NCBI GenBank assembly: GCA_964634885.1
Contig: CAZWLN010000007.1
Span: forward strand, 1-64,000
Source of the DNA: DAINRZ01 sp964634885
GTDB lineage: Bacteria > Bacteroidota > Ignavibacteria > Kapaibacteriales > UBA2268
Length of the DNA stretch: 64,000 bases
Direction: 5' to 3'
The position numbers were made by a program, and so were the translations under genes. A model generated the notes under the pieces. It made no database searches. It was not told the origin of the DNA and saw nothing but the letters and a program-made list of their open reading frames with translations. The stretch's first letter is position 1. Each line of letters opens with the position of its first letter. Shown one piece after another: positions 19,401 through 27,327 of the stretch.

Positions 19401-20287
19401 GAAACGTTACCGAGTTGTATCAGTTTGATGATGTCGTCGTCTTCGCCTTCATAGCCGATATTGAATTTATTTTCGTACTCAAACTGGCGGCGTGTGTTCC
19501 AGTCCGTACCAAGCTTGAGCTTGTCGCCGATCTTGGCATCGACCCTGACCCTGATGTCCTGTGTAAAGACAGGCGTGGACTGTGTCTGGCCGAAAGCCGA
19601 AACAGTACCGAGGTTCTGGCTGTCCCAGCGCCAGCCCAGGCGCAGCAGCACTTCACCGCTGACGTTGATGTTGATTTCCGGCTTGCCGAAGAGGCTCATT
19701 ACGGGATTGGGGGGGACAGGAATGGCAAACCCCGTTGCCTGTGCAAGCATTCGGGCGATATCACCGCCGGACAGCGCCTGTTTCAGGTCGTAACGGGTAA
19801 GTATCGAGTCCCATATCTCATTCCTGATCTTATCTTTCCTGAGTTCGAGATACCTGTCAAGGCCCAGGTCATAGGGATAGTTTACAATGTAGTTGCCGAA
19901 TTTCTCTTCAACACGGTACGCCCTGCCGGTGGAATCAGCCGACACATCTACCCTGACACTGTCGGCGCTTGCACCGAACTTCTTGTCGCCTCTCGACGAG
20001 TTCGTCCTGTACCTGTCTGCCGGCGGCTTTGGTATCTGGAAGGCATCCCTCAGTGAGTCAATCTGGCTCACTGCGTCAAATATGGTATTGTAAACAGTAA
20101 GAGCTGATGAGTACGTAAAAGGAAATCCGAAGAAGGCCTGCGACGTAACCAATGAACATGTATTTAGCAAGGAATTGTTTACTTTACTGTATGGCTGTAC
20201 GAAGCCCACAGGGGCTGCGTCCACTTCTGCCGCTATTGCAATGATGGCAATAGCAGCGGCTATGATATTTCTTACACTGCTGCTCAA
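13415..20287 (-). CDS. sprA: T9SS outer-membrane translocon SprA (Sov)
   Basis: A 2290-residue protein, the expected size for SprA/Sov, the very large single-chain beta-barrel that forms the T9SS export channel. A signal-like segment (IIAAAIAIIAIAAEVDAAP) comes first. SprA-type blocks follow, including 'VSGEVLLRLGWRWDSQN', 'IGDKLKLGTDWNTRRQFEYE', 'IGYEGEDDDIIKLIQLGNVS' and 'GLRADYELIKKRNVQAGLGF'. Later come 'YVDDFEGAQKYISLG' and an aromatic/charged C-terminal barrel ending in '...GLDLRISIAGGR'. The start is TTG: an in-frame TGA lies three codons upstream and no nearby ATG is in frame. It diverges from the SBBP-repeat cargo gene. Confidence 0.95.
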   Translation of the reverse strand: MSSSVRNIIAAAIAIIAIAAEVDAAPVGFVQPYSKVNNSLLNTCSLVTSQAFFGFPFTYSSALTVYNTIFDAVSQIDSLRDAFQIPKPPADRYRTNSSRGDKKFGASADSVRVDVSADSTGRAYRVEEKFGNYIVNYPYDLGLDRYLELRKDKIRNEIWDSILTRYDLKQALSGGDIARMLAQATGFAIPVPPNPVMSLFGKPEININVSGEVLLRLGWRWDSQNLGTVSAFGQTQSTPVFTQDIRVRVDAKIGDKLKLGTDWNTRRQFEYENKFNIGYEGEDDDIIKLIQLGNVSLPLQGLISGGQALFGVRADFQFGPLFLKTIASQRRGEKKTVKVTGGVSTQVFSIRAYDYARNHFFLDSNYKKVYKKYFKSTSPIIPTDDSSRALEVLQGIEVWESTNTVTDISRDAKAIADLPSRKRNQSYDASVTGRTLQIGAVVEGKFMKLDTNRYKLNTSLGTLTINNLRSDRYYAVAYSIKGTTENEFYGDLQTDVDAKAKLTLKLLYVPNLQPSFGILWNRQMKNKYSINATNVNVTDTKVGIWYINKSNDSTDLLPNVQDKLVTIMRVDQINNSTGSTTPDGQFDLKDPFFDAARGEITFPELEPFDQGLRDYFREKLQNESLADQYTYPDIYDTTYDAAKKNTNKDHFIISGQVSGKATNRISLGAINLAEKSVKVMLDGVALKEYDDYIVDYYSGIVTLRNARATLPNANVTIEYEANDVFNITTRTMLGLRADYELIKKRNVQAGLGFTAMFYDQSVIQDRVRLGDEPVSNIMMGFDGNLRYEAPWITEALNKLPFYDTKVKSTFSLKGEWAMMIPEPNKRYSEVSEDLNEPVVYVDDFEGAQKYISLGLTPTQWSHSSPPVDSSIAKTDSNATKLKGKAFWYQYFIPNIRINEVYPKRQTLATNQMLSPLYISFDPHMRGIYNENPEYLDKDNPQYDSMAMEPFFERNQDKIWGGMMRLLSSFNTNFDNENIEYIEIMMKVNAWEPGKTKMFMDLGYISEDVIANGTLNSEDGSTPNNPLPNNIIDIGEDEGLDNQNNTEEKTYYSGKGAAILAEEEDPAKDDYYFDFNASDERKESDFAKYNNYENNSKYAETGQFPDSEVLNKNNGQTVSLTNSYFSYEINMEPIAEANSQIVGGGNNGWFLYRIPIRKPSRSVGSPSYSNIQYVRLWFKGGLANVSIADWRLAGSHWLRQNNMQANVPSSDSVLQVSYVNVEENYEAPEYYRMPPGVKAPRQLNSSDPTKDIRLNEQSIAVSVQNLRYGEERMAVRFFRAMDLFYYKKMRIFLHGDGSMPDNIVSGITPKAYAFIRFGVDSSNYYELRKPLLRGWQSINITLSELTSYKQSRDITKIDERQSFTDPNDNTITYVIKGNPILTKVQYFGLGIANPADKYPDELTTTMWADELRLISPEKSTDWAARVSSELKLADIGTFNGSFSMKKPNFHGLEEKFGDRISTNDMTITGQIAAEKFLPKAFKQTRIPITMTHTESVQDPQFVANSDISIDAAVATAQYNASKALGRKLTESEMAYIEDTIRKPSQTLKVSDNWALTGIKLGIPVEDWWMKQTLNQVTINYSYSQNFERSPIVEQRFNWIWKLGVAYNVTIPPLLTLEPFAWAKDAFILGTYEKQKINFLPTNLTLNFDMSRSRLTEKSRFLESASPVIRDFSSTRSAQFTWRISENGFINPSIDYSMNTLSTLVPFELNEEGKQRTGSQLADVVFFNNGKFLFLGRDNYHTQTVVLNMKPKLPLGRYEKYFDMTGTFNTSYNWTDPLQEDPDIRDVVKVASFNNTVRFNMPIKLKALGDDLFGSSAATPGLPHKPGQKDSSGSNGSGIFPAIGKALKFIFMDYEKIDINFNQSNSATNPGVLGGNGLTNFWSARSSDAIYGPSAAYQLGLVTFPHGGFRVVGSDNFPFFGFETYPGKRPPNAILQDNFSQRSKLDLKTSRPLWVGATLELNWSSELSWTKRYNSETDDQGNQTFTNAIGLKSYNKTFLTFPSIFGLNIFNNNIEHVLELYGQRRTRIIATDSAGATRNQKMLQALSESFAEGMEAFSFSSGEIGKFLPAVNWQLKWEGIEKWGIWGGTIQKMSLEHKYASTYLERIEYTSLGKTVQAQSVQYGFQPLIGINASFNEDKMDGVMSATLRYSTTSSYSLNSSNKATVSKSSSDEFQLQASYAKKKFEWDLIGLKLENEIEFSLTASVKANKTATYDVTFDENDETADNGDNGRTLNGTTQISVEPRIRYTMSKRVVASLFYRYEGTFNEGAAQPGYYVQQFGLDLRISIAGGR

Positions 20288-20824
20288 TCGTACTCAAACA
20301 TTAATTCAACATAACACCTTAAGGGCACAACACCGGTTTACAGCCAGTGCCGGCTCCTCTTTCCAATGTGTCTGTCTTTATGCAAATTATCAACCTACTA
20401 TCTTTACAAAAAACAAATATAACGTAGCAGTGTACTCTATATAGCCTCTGACTTGTTAATAATAACCATTTCTTTCTTACACAATTCCATTTGTTTCATT
20501 CTCTTTCAACTGCCGTCAATGGACAAAAAATCTTTTCCCTGCCACTACAGGCCATTTTCGACATTCTTCCCGACTTCATTAATCGGTTTTTTATTATTGC
20601 AAATTAGCACTATAATCTATTTCCGTGCCATTTTGCAATTCAACTTAATAAGATTATCTTAAAATTTTCAAATTTTAATAGTATAATAAACATTTTTACT
20701 CCTTTTTTATTTTAATACCCTCTGCTGCTATTTTTTTAATTGCCTGATAAAACAATAATCTTTAATTTACTAAAAATAGTATTGATTATTTATTGTCGGG
20801 CAATTGTTACTGAAGAAAAACGCA
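20288..20824. other. Divergent AT-rich intergenic region between sprA and the SBBP-repeat gene
   Basis: No credible gene or repeat is visible. Promoters for both flanking genes should lie here because they are transcribed away from each other. I could not assign a convincing -7/-33 pair. Confidence 0.6.
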
Positions 20825-23800
20825 ATGACTATGAGGTTTCACAATATATCGGCTGTGTTATTGCTCTTGCTGGCAACAGCCTTCAATTCATACGGAAGGC
20901 CTTCCTCCGGAACCTGTTTCACGGAGAACAGGGGACAGGTAACGGATATGAACGGCGCTCCGGCTGACAATGTCCTTTACACCCTTGAATCCAGCAATGC
21001 CAAAGTCTATTTCGGAATCAACACCGTCAGCTATGTTTTCCGCAGGATTGCCCCTGTCGGTTCACCCCTGAAGACAATCCCGGGGAACATATTACCTGTG
21101 GAAAACGACTCCGTCCTCGTCAACTATCACCGTATCGACCTTACATTCGAAGGCTCCCTGCCGGGAGTAACCGTCGAGCCATTGGAGCCTGCCGGCGGAT
21201 ACTGCAATGTGTACAGCCCGAACCTGCCCGGCGGCGCCTGCTCCGTCAGGTCATTCAGGCGTCTCCGGTACAGGAATATATACCCCCATATCGATTTGGT
21301 TTTCTATGTCAGCGCCGACAATAACATGAAATACGACATTATAGTCAATCCCGGGGGGAGTGTGTCTGACATAGCAATGACGTACAAAGGTCAGGAGGCT
21401 GTCGAACTGCTGAAAGGCAACATCATCGTCAACTGCCCGCTTGGAACAGTAACAGAAATGAAACCATACACATACCAGCATCTTCCGGGCAGCGCCGTTA
21501 CCGTGAAGAGTAATCCCACTGAAGTAACAGTTGCCAGCAGTTTCAATGTCAGCAACGGGAGCATCCGTTTCGACGTAGCCGGCTATGACAAATCAAGGGC
21601 GCTGGTAATTGACCCTAATGTCACCTGGTCTTCATACTACGGCGGCATTGACCCCGATCACGGATACTCTGTGACTGTCAACGGCCTCAATGAAGTAATC
21701 CTCGTAGGAAGGACCATTAGCAGCAATTTCCCGGTTTCTCCCGGGGCTTACCAGAATAAAATTACCGGCTCCTACGACATGTACATCACTCGCATGAATT
21801 CCGACGGAGAGATCATCTGGACAACATTTTACGGCGGTACCGACAATGAATATGTAAACAATGTCTGCACAGACAAAGACTACAATATCATTGTCGGAGG
21901 CTGGACCTGGAGTACGGATTTCCCTGTTTCAGCCGGCGCTTACCAGACAAATTTTGCAGGGCCGGAAAATGACGTTGTAATAATGAAATTCGACTCAAGT
22001 GGAATGAGGCTCTGGAGTACATTCTTCGGCGGCGATAAAACAGAACACCTTTACGGCCTGGCCATCGACTCGGAGGACAACATCATTGCCACGGGATGGA
22101 CAAACAGTAAAACCTTCTCCGAAGCTCCGTTCGCAACCTCTTTCAATTCATTCCAGAGGACAAACCAGGGAGTGGACGACGTTTACCTCCTGAAACTCAA
22201 CCCTTCGGGCGGATATGTCTGGGGAACATTTTTCGGCGGAGACAGCACCGAGGAAGCAATGAGCCTTGCCGTCGGAGAGTTAGACAACATTTACATTACG
22301 GGTTCGACCAAAAGTCCCGATTTCCCGCTTGCCGGCAATGTAATGTCCCCTTCATTGCAGGGCCTGAGGGACGCTTTCCTGGCACAGTTCGGGTCTTCCG
22401 GCAACCTGGTCTATTCTTCTTACTTCGGTTCCGACGACAATGATGAAGGAATGGGTATCTGCCTCGATCCGGATAATAATATATATATTACAGGCTATAC
22501 GTACAGTAAGTCCTTTCCTGTTACAAAAGGCTGCATCCAGGACAGCCTTTCCGGCATTGCCGATGCATTCATAATGAAACTGAACAACGGCAAAATCGTA
22601 CAATGGTCAACTTTCTACGGCAGCGACGAATATGATTATGCCTCGTCCATAGCTGCAGACAGAATTGGGAATTTCGCCATTACAGGCCAGACCTGGGGCA
22701 ACGGCCTGCCGGTCTCCCCGGGCGCACTCTCCGATACGCTAAATGGAATTACCGACGCTTTCGCGTCCAAGTTCAATGCCGCTGACTGTTCGTTGATCTG
22801 GGGTTCATACTACGGCGGTGAAAATGATGATATTGGTAGATACATTGCGGCAGACATATATGATAATTTCTATTCCACCGGCAGCACTTCCAGCCCGGAC
22901 TTCCCGGCCATCGACCCTCCCCTCCAGGGTAATTACGGTGGCAATACGGACGCCTACCTGATGAAACACTGCCTGTCTGAGCCTGTCACAGAAATTACGC
23001 CTTCCGGCGCGCTCGAATTCTGCGAAGGCAACTTTGTCAGCCTCGACGGCGGCGAAGGTTTTGCTGCTTACCGCTGGTCAAACGGTTCTACCGACAGATT
23101 TGTCGATATTACTGAGTCCGGCGAATTCTATGTTACGGTGTGGGATGATAATTACTGCCGAGGAGTGTCGAAGCCGGTACGCGTTACCGTCCATCCCCTG
23201 CCCGACATACAGATCTTAGGCAAACAGATGATCTGTCCCGGCGAATCCGGGGTACTGTCTTCGAACCATGATTACAAAAGCTATTCATGGTCAACGGGAG
23301 AAACGACCAAACAGATAACGGTTGACAAAGAAAACATCTATGAGCTGACTGTAATCGACAGTTTCGGCTGCACAAGTACGACAAGCATTCTTGTTACATT
23401 CTACCCGGAAACATACTCTGAAGTTACCGGCCCGACCAAGGTTTACGTCAGCAATACGCAGAAAACATATTCAATTAAAAATACCAACGGCACGGATTTC
23501 ACCTGGACAATAGTAAACGGTACCTTACTGTCAGGCCAGAACTCCAAGAAAATCGACGTTAACTGGGACAGCAATGCCGACACAGGCTTCATCTATCTTA
23601 AAACAGAAAACATGAATACCGGTTGCATCTCCTATGACACGATCACTGTCGTTATCAGCCAGTTGTTTGTCCCGAAGATCACTACCAGCACCGGGATGTT
23701 CCATGTCTGTGAGGGCGACACGCTGGAACTGATTGCAGAAGAAGGCTTCAACAGGTATGAATGGTCAACCGGCGAAAAAACCCGCTCAATTAAAGTAACA

Positions 23801-25258
23801 GAGGAAGGCACATACTGGGTAAAAGTCTATGAGGACTATATATTGGTCGGCTTGAACACAACGGAAATTATTGTGGTACAAAAGCCCGCACCTGAGGTCA
23901 TAGGCGATAGTCTGCTTTGTTCTGCCGGTAAGGAAGTTCACTATTCAACGGCCGGTAACCCCATGAATATATATCAATGGTTTACAAAGACCGGTAATAT
24001 CGTCTCCGGTGGGAATACACCCGATGTTACACTCAGTTGGGACAGAGGTGGATGGGATACGCTTACCGTGTCGGAAACTCTTGACAGTCTCGGATGTGAA
24101 GGATTGTCAAAGCCATTTTTTGTCTATATCGACACTACTCCTCCCGTAACCATTTCTCATGACAGGCCACTAACGTTCTGCTCCGGCGATTCGGTAATCC
24201 TCAGGATTGCCGGCGACTATGCCGGCCTGCAATGGAATGACGGCAGCTCAGACGCCTGGCGTACCGTTAAAACATCCGGCAGGTACCTTATAAATGCGCT
24301 TAGCAGCCATGGCTGCCCTTCGGTTGACAGCGTAGATGTGAACGTAATCCCTTCACCCGGCAAACCTGTCATCGTCCAGGTGGACGACACCCTTTTCACT
24401 GGCGACTATGCAGGATATAAATGGAAACTCAACGGCAGTCCGGTTTCAGGGGCTGCCGGAAAGAAATTTGTTCCCGAATCGGAAGATGTTTACACTGTCG
24501 AGGTCAATAATGAATTCGGCTGCTCAGACGAATCCGATGCATTCAGTTTCAGGAAAATTACTGCCTATGCAGCTATTTCCATCAGGGCCACAGACCTGAA
24601 CGACACCCTGTTCGGCGGTTCCAGCAGGCCGGTGAAAGCTTTGCTGTACCTCGACAGTTCTGCCAACCTGAATAAGTTTCATGCCGAACAATTTACGGCA
24701 TACATCAGGTTCAATAAAACACTGCTGCTGCCGGAAGGAGACTTCGTCGGCGTCAGTGAAGACGACGAAGAGCGGGCCATCTTAATCAACGCCATTCGTA
24801 ACCCGGCAACGACAGCCGGCATACTTCATGAAATCAATTTCACCGGAGCCCTCGGTGACACTGTCTGCGGTAAAATTTACCTCGATTCGGTGATATGGAA
24901 AACCGACTCCAAAGTATGGGTCAAAACTACTGACGGCGTTTTCTGCCTGTCGGACTATTGCATAACCAACGGACACATCCGGCTGCTGCTCGTTAAGGAA
25001 GACCTGGTGTTTTACAATCTTCCCAACCCCTTCTCCGACATGACGGAAATTGTTTTCATCCTGAAAGAAAAGCAGCAGTGTAACGTTACGCTGTCTGACT
25101 GTTACGGTAAGCAGATTGCCGTAATCTGCGACGGCAACACGGAAGCAGGCGAGCACAGGAAATTCTTAAACACGGGGCAACTCGCCTCGGGCTTTTATTA
25201 TATTACCCTGAGGACACCCACCCGTTTCAGTGTCCTGAAGGCTGAGATAATAAAGTAA
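20825..25258 (+). CDS. Large SBBP-repeat surface protein with T9SS type A sorting domain
   Basis: About 1478 residues. A signal peptide (ISAVLLLLLATAFNSYG) leads into an N-terminal beta domain (about 30-265; 'CFTENRGQVTDMNG'). Around nine SBBP-type blades follow (about 270-725), each with 'W..[YF][FY]GG...D' and '[ND]N[IF]...G.T.S.DFP'. Next come several Ig/PKD-like domains (about 730-1250, recurring 'Y.WS.G.....I.V...G.Y.V.V'). A cohesin-like domain and a C-terminal sorting domain end the protein ('YNLPNPFSDMTEIVFILKE', 'ASGFYYITL'). It is therefore a T9SS cargo, probably cell-surface. I chose the ATG at 20825; the frame is open from a TTG at 20804. Confidence 0.85.
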   Translation: MTMRFHNISAVLLLLLATAFNSYGRPSSGTCFTENRGQVTDMNGAPADNVLYTLESSNAKVYFGINTVSYVFRRIAPVGSPLKTIPGNILPVENDSVLVNYHRIDLTFEGSLPGVTVEPLEPAGGYCNVYSPNLPGGACSVRSFRRLRYRNIYPHIDLVFYVSADNNMKYDIIVNPGGSVSDIAMTYKGQEAVELLKGNIIVNCPLGTVTEMKPYTYQHLPGSAVTVKSNPTEVTVASSFNVSNGSIRFDVAGYDKSRALVIDPNVTWSSYYGGIDPDHGYSVTVNGLNEVILVGRTISSNFPVSPGAYQNKITGSYDMYITRMNSDGEIIWTTFYGGTDNEYVNNVCTDKDYNIIVGGWTWSTDFPVSAGAYQTNFAGPENDVVIMKFDSSGMRLWSTFFGGDKTEHLYGLAIDSEDNIIATGWTNSKTFSEAPFATSFNSFQRTNQGVDDVYLLKLNPSGGYVWGTFFGGDSTEEAMSLAVGELDNIYITGSTKSPDFPLAGNVMSPSLQGLRDAFLAQFGSSGNLVYSSYFGSDDNDEGMGICLDPDNNIYITGYTYSKSFPVTKGCIQDSLSGIADAFIMKLNNGKIVQWSTFYGSDEYDYASSIAADRIGNFAITGQTWGNGLPVSPGALSDTLNGITDAFASKFNAADCSLIWGSYYGGENDDIGRYIAADIYDNFYSTGSTSSPDFPAIDPPLQGNYGGNTDAYLMKHCLSEPVTEITPSGALEFCEGNFVSLDGGEGFAAYRWSNGSTDRFVDITESGEFYVTVWDDNYCRGVSKPVRVTVHPLPDIQILGKQMICPGESGVLSSNHDYKSYSWSTGETTKQITVDKENIYELTVIDSFGCTSTTSILVTFYPETYSEVTGPTKVYVSNTQKTYSIKNTNGTDFTWTIVNGTLLSGQNSKKIDVNWDSNADTGFIYLKTENMNTGCISYDTITVVISQLFVPKITTSTGMFHVCEGDTLELIAEEGFNRYEWSTGEKTRSIKVTEEGTYWVKVYEDYILVGLNTTEIIVVQKPAPEVIGDSLLCSAGKEVHYSTAGNPMNIYQWFTKTGNIVSGGNTPDVTLSWDRGGWDTLTVSETLDSLGCEGLSKPFFVYIDTTPPVTISHDRPLTFCSGDSVILRIAGDYAGLQWNDGSSDAWRTVKTSGRYLINALSSHGCPSVDSVDVNVIPSPGKPVIVQVDDTLFTGDYAGYKWKLNGSPVSGAAGKKFVPESEDVYTVEVNNEFGCSDESDAFSFRKITAYAAISIRATDLNDTLFGGSSRPVKALLYLDSSANLNKFHAEQFTAYIRFNKTLLLPEGDFVGVSEDDEERAILINAIRNPATTAGILHEINFTGALGDTVCGKIYLDSVIWKTDSKVWVKTTDGVFCLSDYCITNGHIRLLLVKEDLVFYNLPNPFSDMTEIVFILKEKQQCNVTLSDCYGKQIAVICDGNTEAGEHRKFLNTGQLASGFYYITLRTPTRFSVLKAEIIK

Positions 25259-25355
25259 TAAATATTATAGCACTTTTTGGAAACATTTTTGTAATTTTTG
25301 CGTACAATGATAATGATGTTAGAGATATTGATAATTGATAGCGTTTTTTGAATAG

Positions 25356-27245
25356 ATGATGAAAAAAATATTTGTAATTCTGATAATAATTGCCTTAGCA
25401 GCATGCTCGGAAGAAGGCGGACAACGCCTCGGACAGGTTGAAGCCAATATTTCACTGAAAGATTTTTTCCGTAACCCTGACAAGTCGGATGTGAAGATTT
25501 CTCCCGACGGCAGCCATATTTCATACCTGGCGCCATACAAGAACCGCCTCAACGTTTTCGTTCAGGAAATCGGCAAAGACACAGCCGTCAGGATTACTTC
25601 AGAGACCGCACGGGACATCAACAACTATCTCTGGGCCGGCAACAACAAGATACTCTACCAGAAAGACAACGCAGGAGACGAGAACTTCAGCATCTTTGCC
25701 GCGAACATCGACGGCAGCGGAAGTAAAGCGCTCGTCAGCCAGAAAGATGCGTGTGCGCTTTTCGTTGACGGCATGGTTTACGACGATGAAATCCTGATTG
25801 CTTTGAACAAACGCGACCCAAAACTCGATGATGTTTTCAGGGTTAACATCAACACGGGCCGGATGAAATCAGCCGCCGTCAATCCCGGCAACATACAACG
25901 CTTCGTTCCGGACCATGACGGCAGGATCAGGATGGCTTTCGGCGCCGACAGCTGCAATTCGGTACTGTATTACAGAGACAATGAGAACCAGCAGTTCAGG
26001 AAAGTCCTCAATATCAATTATAACGATATTTTCATCCCCATGATTTTTACAGGCGACAACAAAAGAATCATCGCCTCTTCCAATCTCGGACGCGACAAAC
26101 AGGCAATAGTCGAATTCGACCCCGTCACTTCCAGGGAAGCGAAAGTAATATACCAGAATCCCGACTACGACGCAGCCATGCTGCTCTATTCTTTCTCCCG
26201 CAGGACAACGCTGGCCGTGCAATATACATCCTGGAAGAAAGAGTATTACATCACTGATAACGCTTTCAAAAACATATACTCCAAGCTCGACAAGCTGCTC
26301 GGCGACTATGAAATCGTGATTGCCGACTTCAGCTTAGACGAAAAGAAGTTCATCATCCGTACATACAGCGACAAATCCCTCGGGGCCTACTACCTCTGGG
26401 ATGAGGGTACCGGCAAGCTCGACATCATCTGCGAAGTCAGCCCCTGGATCAATGAAAACTCCCTCTCCGACATGAAGCCTATTGAGTATATGTCCCGCGA
26501 CAGCCTCGTCATTCACGGCTATCTTACCATTCCCAAAGGCAGGGAAGCGAAGAACCTGCCGGTAGTCGTCAGGATTCACGGCGGCCCCTGGGCTCGCGAC
26601 ACCTGGGGATTCAACCCGGAAGCGCAATTCCTTGCCAGCCGCGGCTATGCCGTATTCCAGATGAATTTCCGGGGCTCCGTAGGCTACGGCCGCAAATTCT
26701 GGGAAGCGTCCTTCCGCCAGTGGGGCCTAAAAATGGCCGACGACGTAACCGACGGTGTCAACTGGCTCATCAGCGAGGGAATTGCCGACCCGAATAGAAT
26801 CGCCGTGTACGGCTCCAGTTTCGGCGGCTACCAGGCGCTCGTCTCGCTGGTCAGGGAACCGCAGCTTTACGCCTGCGGCATCAGCTATGTAGGCATTTCC
26901 AACCTCTTTACTTTCACAAAGTCAATGCCCCCGTCGTGGATGCTTGTCCGTAACAAGATCTACGCCATGGTAGGCAATCCCGTTACCGACAGCGCCCAGT
27001 TCTACGCCACCTCGCCCGTATTCCACACCGACAGGATACGCGTACCGGTATTCATCGCACAGGGCGCCAACGACACCCGCGTGAAGCAGGCCGAAGCGGA
27101 GCAAATGGTGGCAGCGCTGAAGAAGCGCGGCATACCCGTCAGGTATATGCTCAAAAACGATGAAGGCCACGGTTTCATGAAAGAAGAGAACCGCTTCGAC
27201 TTCTACCACACAATGGAAGAGTTCCTCGCTGAACACCTGAAGTAA
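25356..27245 (+). CDS. S9 family serine peptidase (acylaminoacyl-peptidase/DPP-like) lipoprotein
   Basis: 629 residues with a lipoprotein leader (IIIALAAC). The N-terminal half (about 30-370) is a PD40-like beta-propeller ('VKISPDGSHISYLAP'). The C-terminal half is an alpha/beta-hydrolase with 'VVRIHGGPWARDTWG', nucleophile block 'YGSSFGGYQAL' (Ser ~488), acid block 'AQGANDTRV' and 'NDEGHGF' (His ~604). S9 enzymes cleave short peptides, often after proline or from acylated N-termini. A second S9 gene follows by ~80 bp, suggesting joint peptide use. Confidence 0.93.
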   Translation: MMKKIFVILIIIALAACSEEGGQRLGQVEANISLKDFFRNPDKSDVKISPDGSHISYLAPYKNRLNVFVQEIGKDTAVRITSETARDINNYLWAGNNKILYQKDNAGDENFSIFAANIDGSGSKALVSQKDACALFVDGMVYDDEILIALNKRDPKLDDVFRVNINTGRMKSAAVNPGNIQRFVPDHDGRIRMAFGADSCNSVLYYRDNENQQFRKVLNINYNDIFIPMIFTGDNKRIIASSNLGRDKQAIVEFDPVTSREAKVIYQNPDYDAAMLLYSFSRRTTLAVQYTSWKKEYYITDNAFKNIYSKLDKLLGDYEIVIADFSLDEKKFIIRTYSDKSLGAYYLWDEGTGKLDIICEVSPWINENSLSDMKPIEYMSRDSLVIHGYLTIPKGREAKNLPVVVRIHGGPWARDTWGFNPEAQFLASRGYAVFQMNFRGSVGYGRKFWEASFRQWGLKMADDVTDGVNWLISEGIADPNRIAVYGSSFGGYQALVSLVREPQLYACGISYVGISNLFTFTKSMPPSWMLVRNKIYAMVGNPVTDSAQFYATSPVFHTDRIRVPVFIAQGANDTRVKQAEAEQMVAALKKRGIPVRYMLKNDEGHGFMKEENRFDFYHTMEEFLAEHLK

Positions 27246-27327
27246 CTCTCAATTTTTTACACTATTCTTCCCCCTTTTAAGTCTCATTTCTTCGTTTGAG
27301 ATTTGTTTGACAATTATTTCGGTTACT

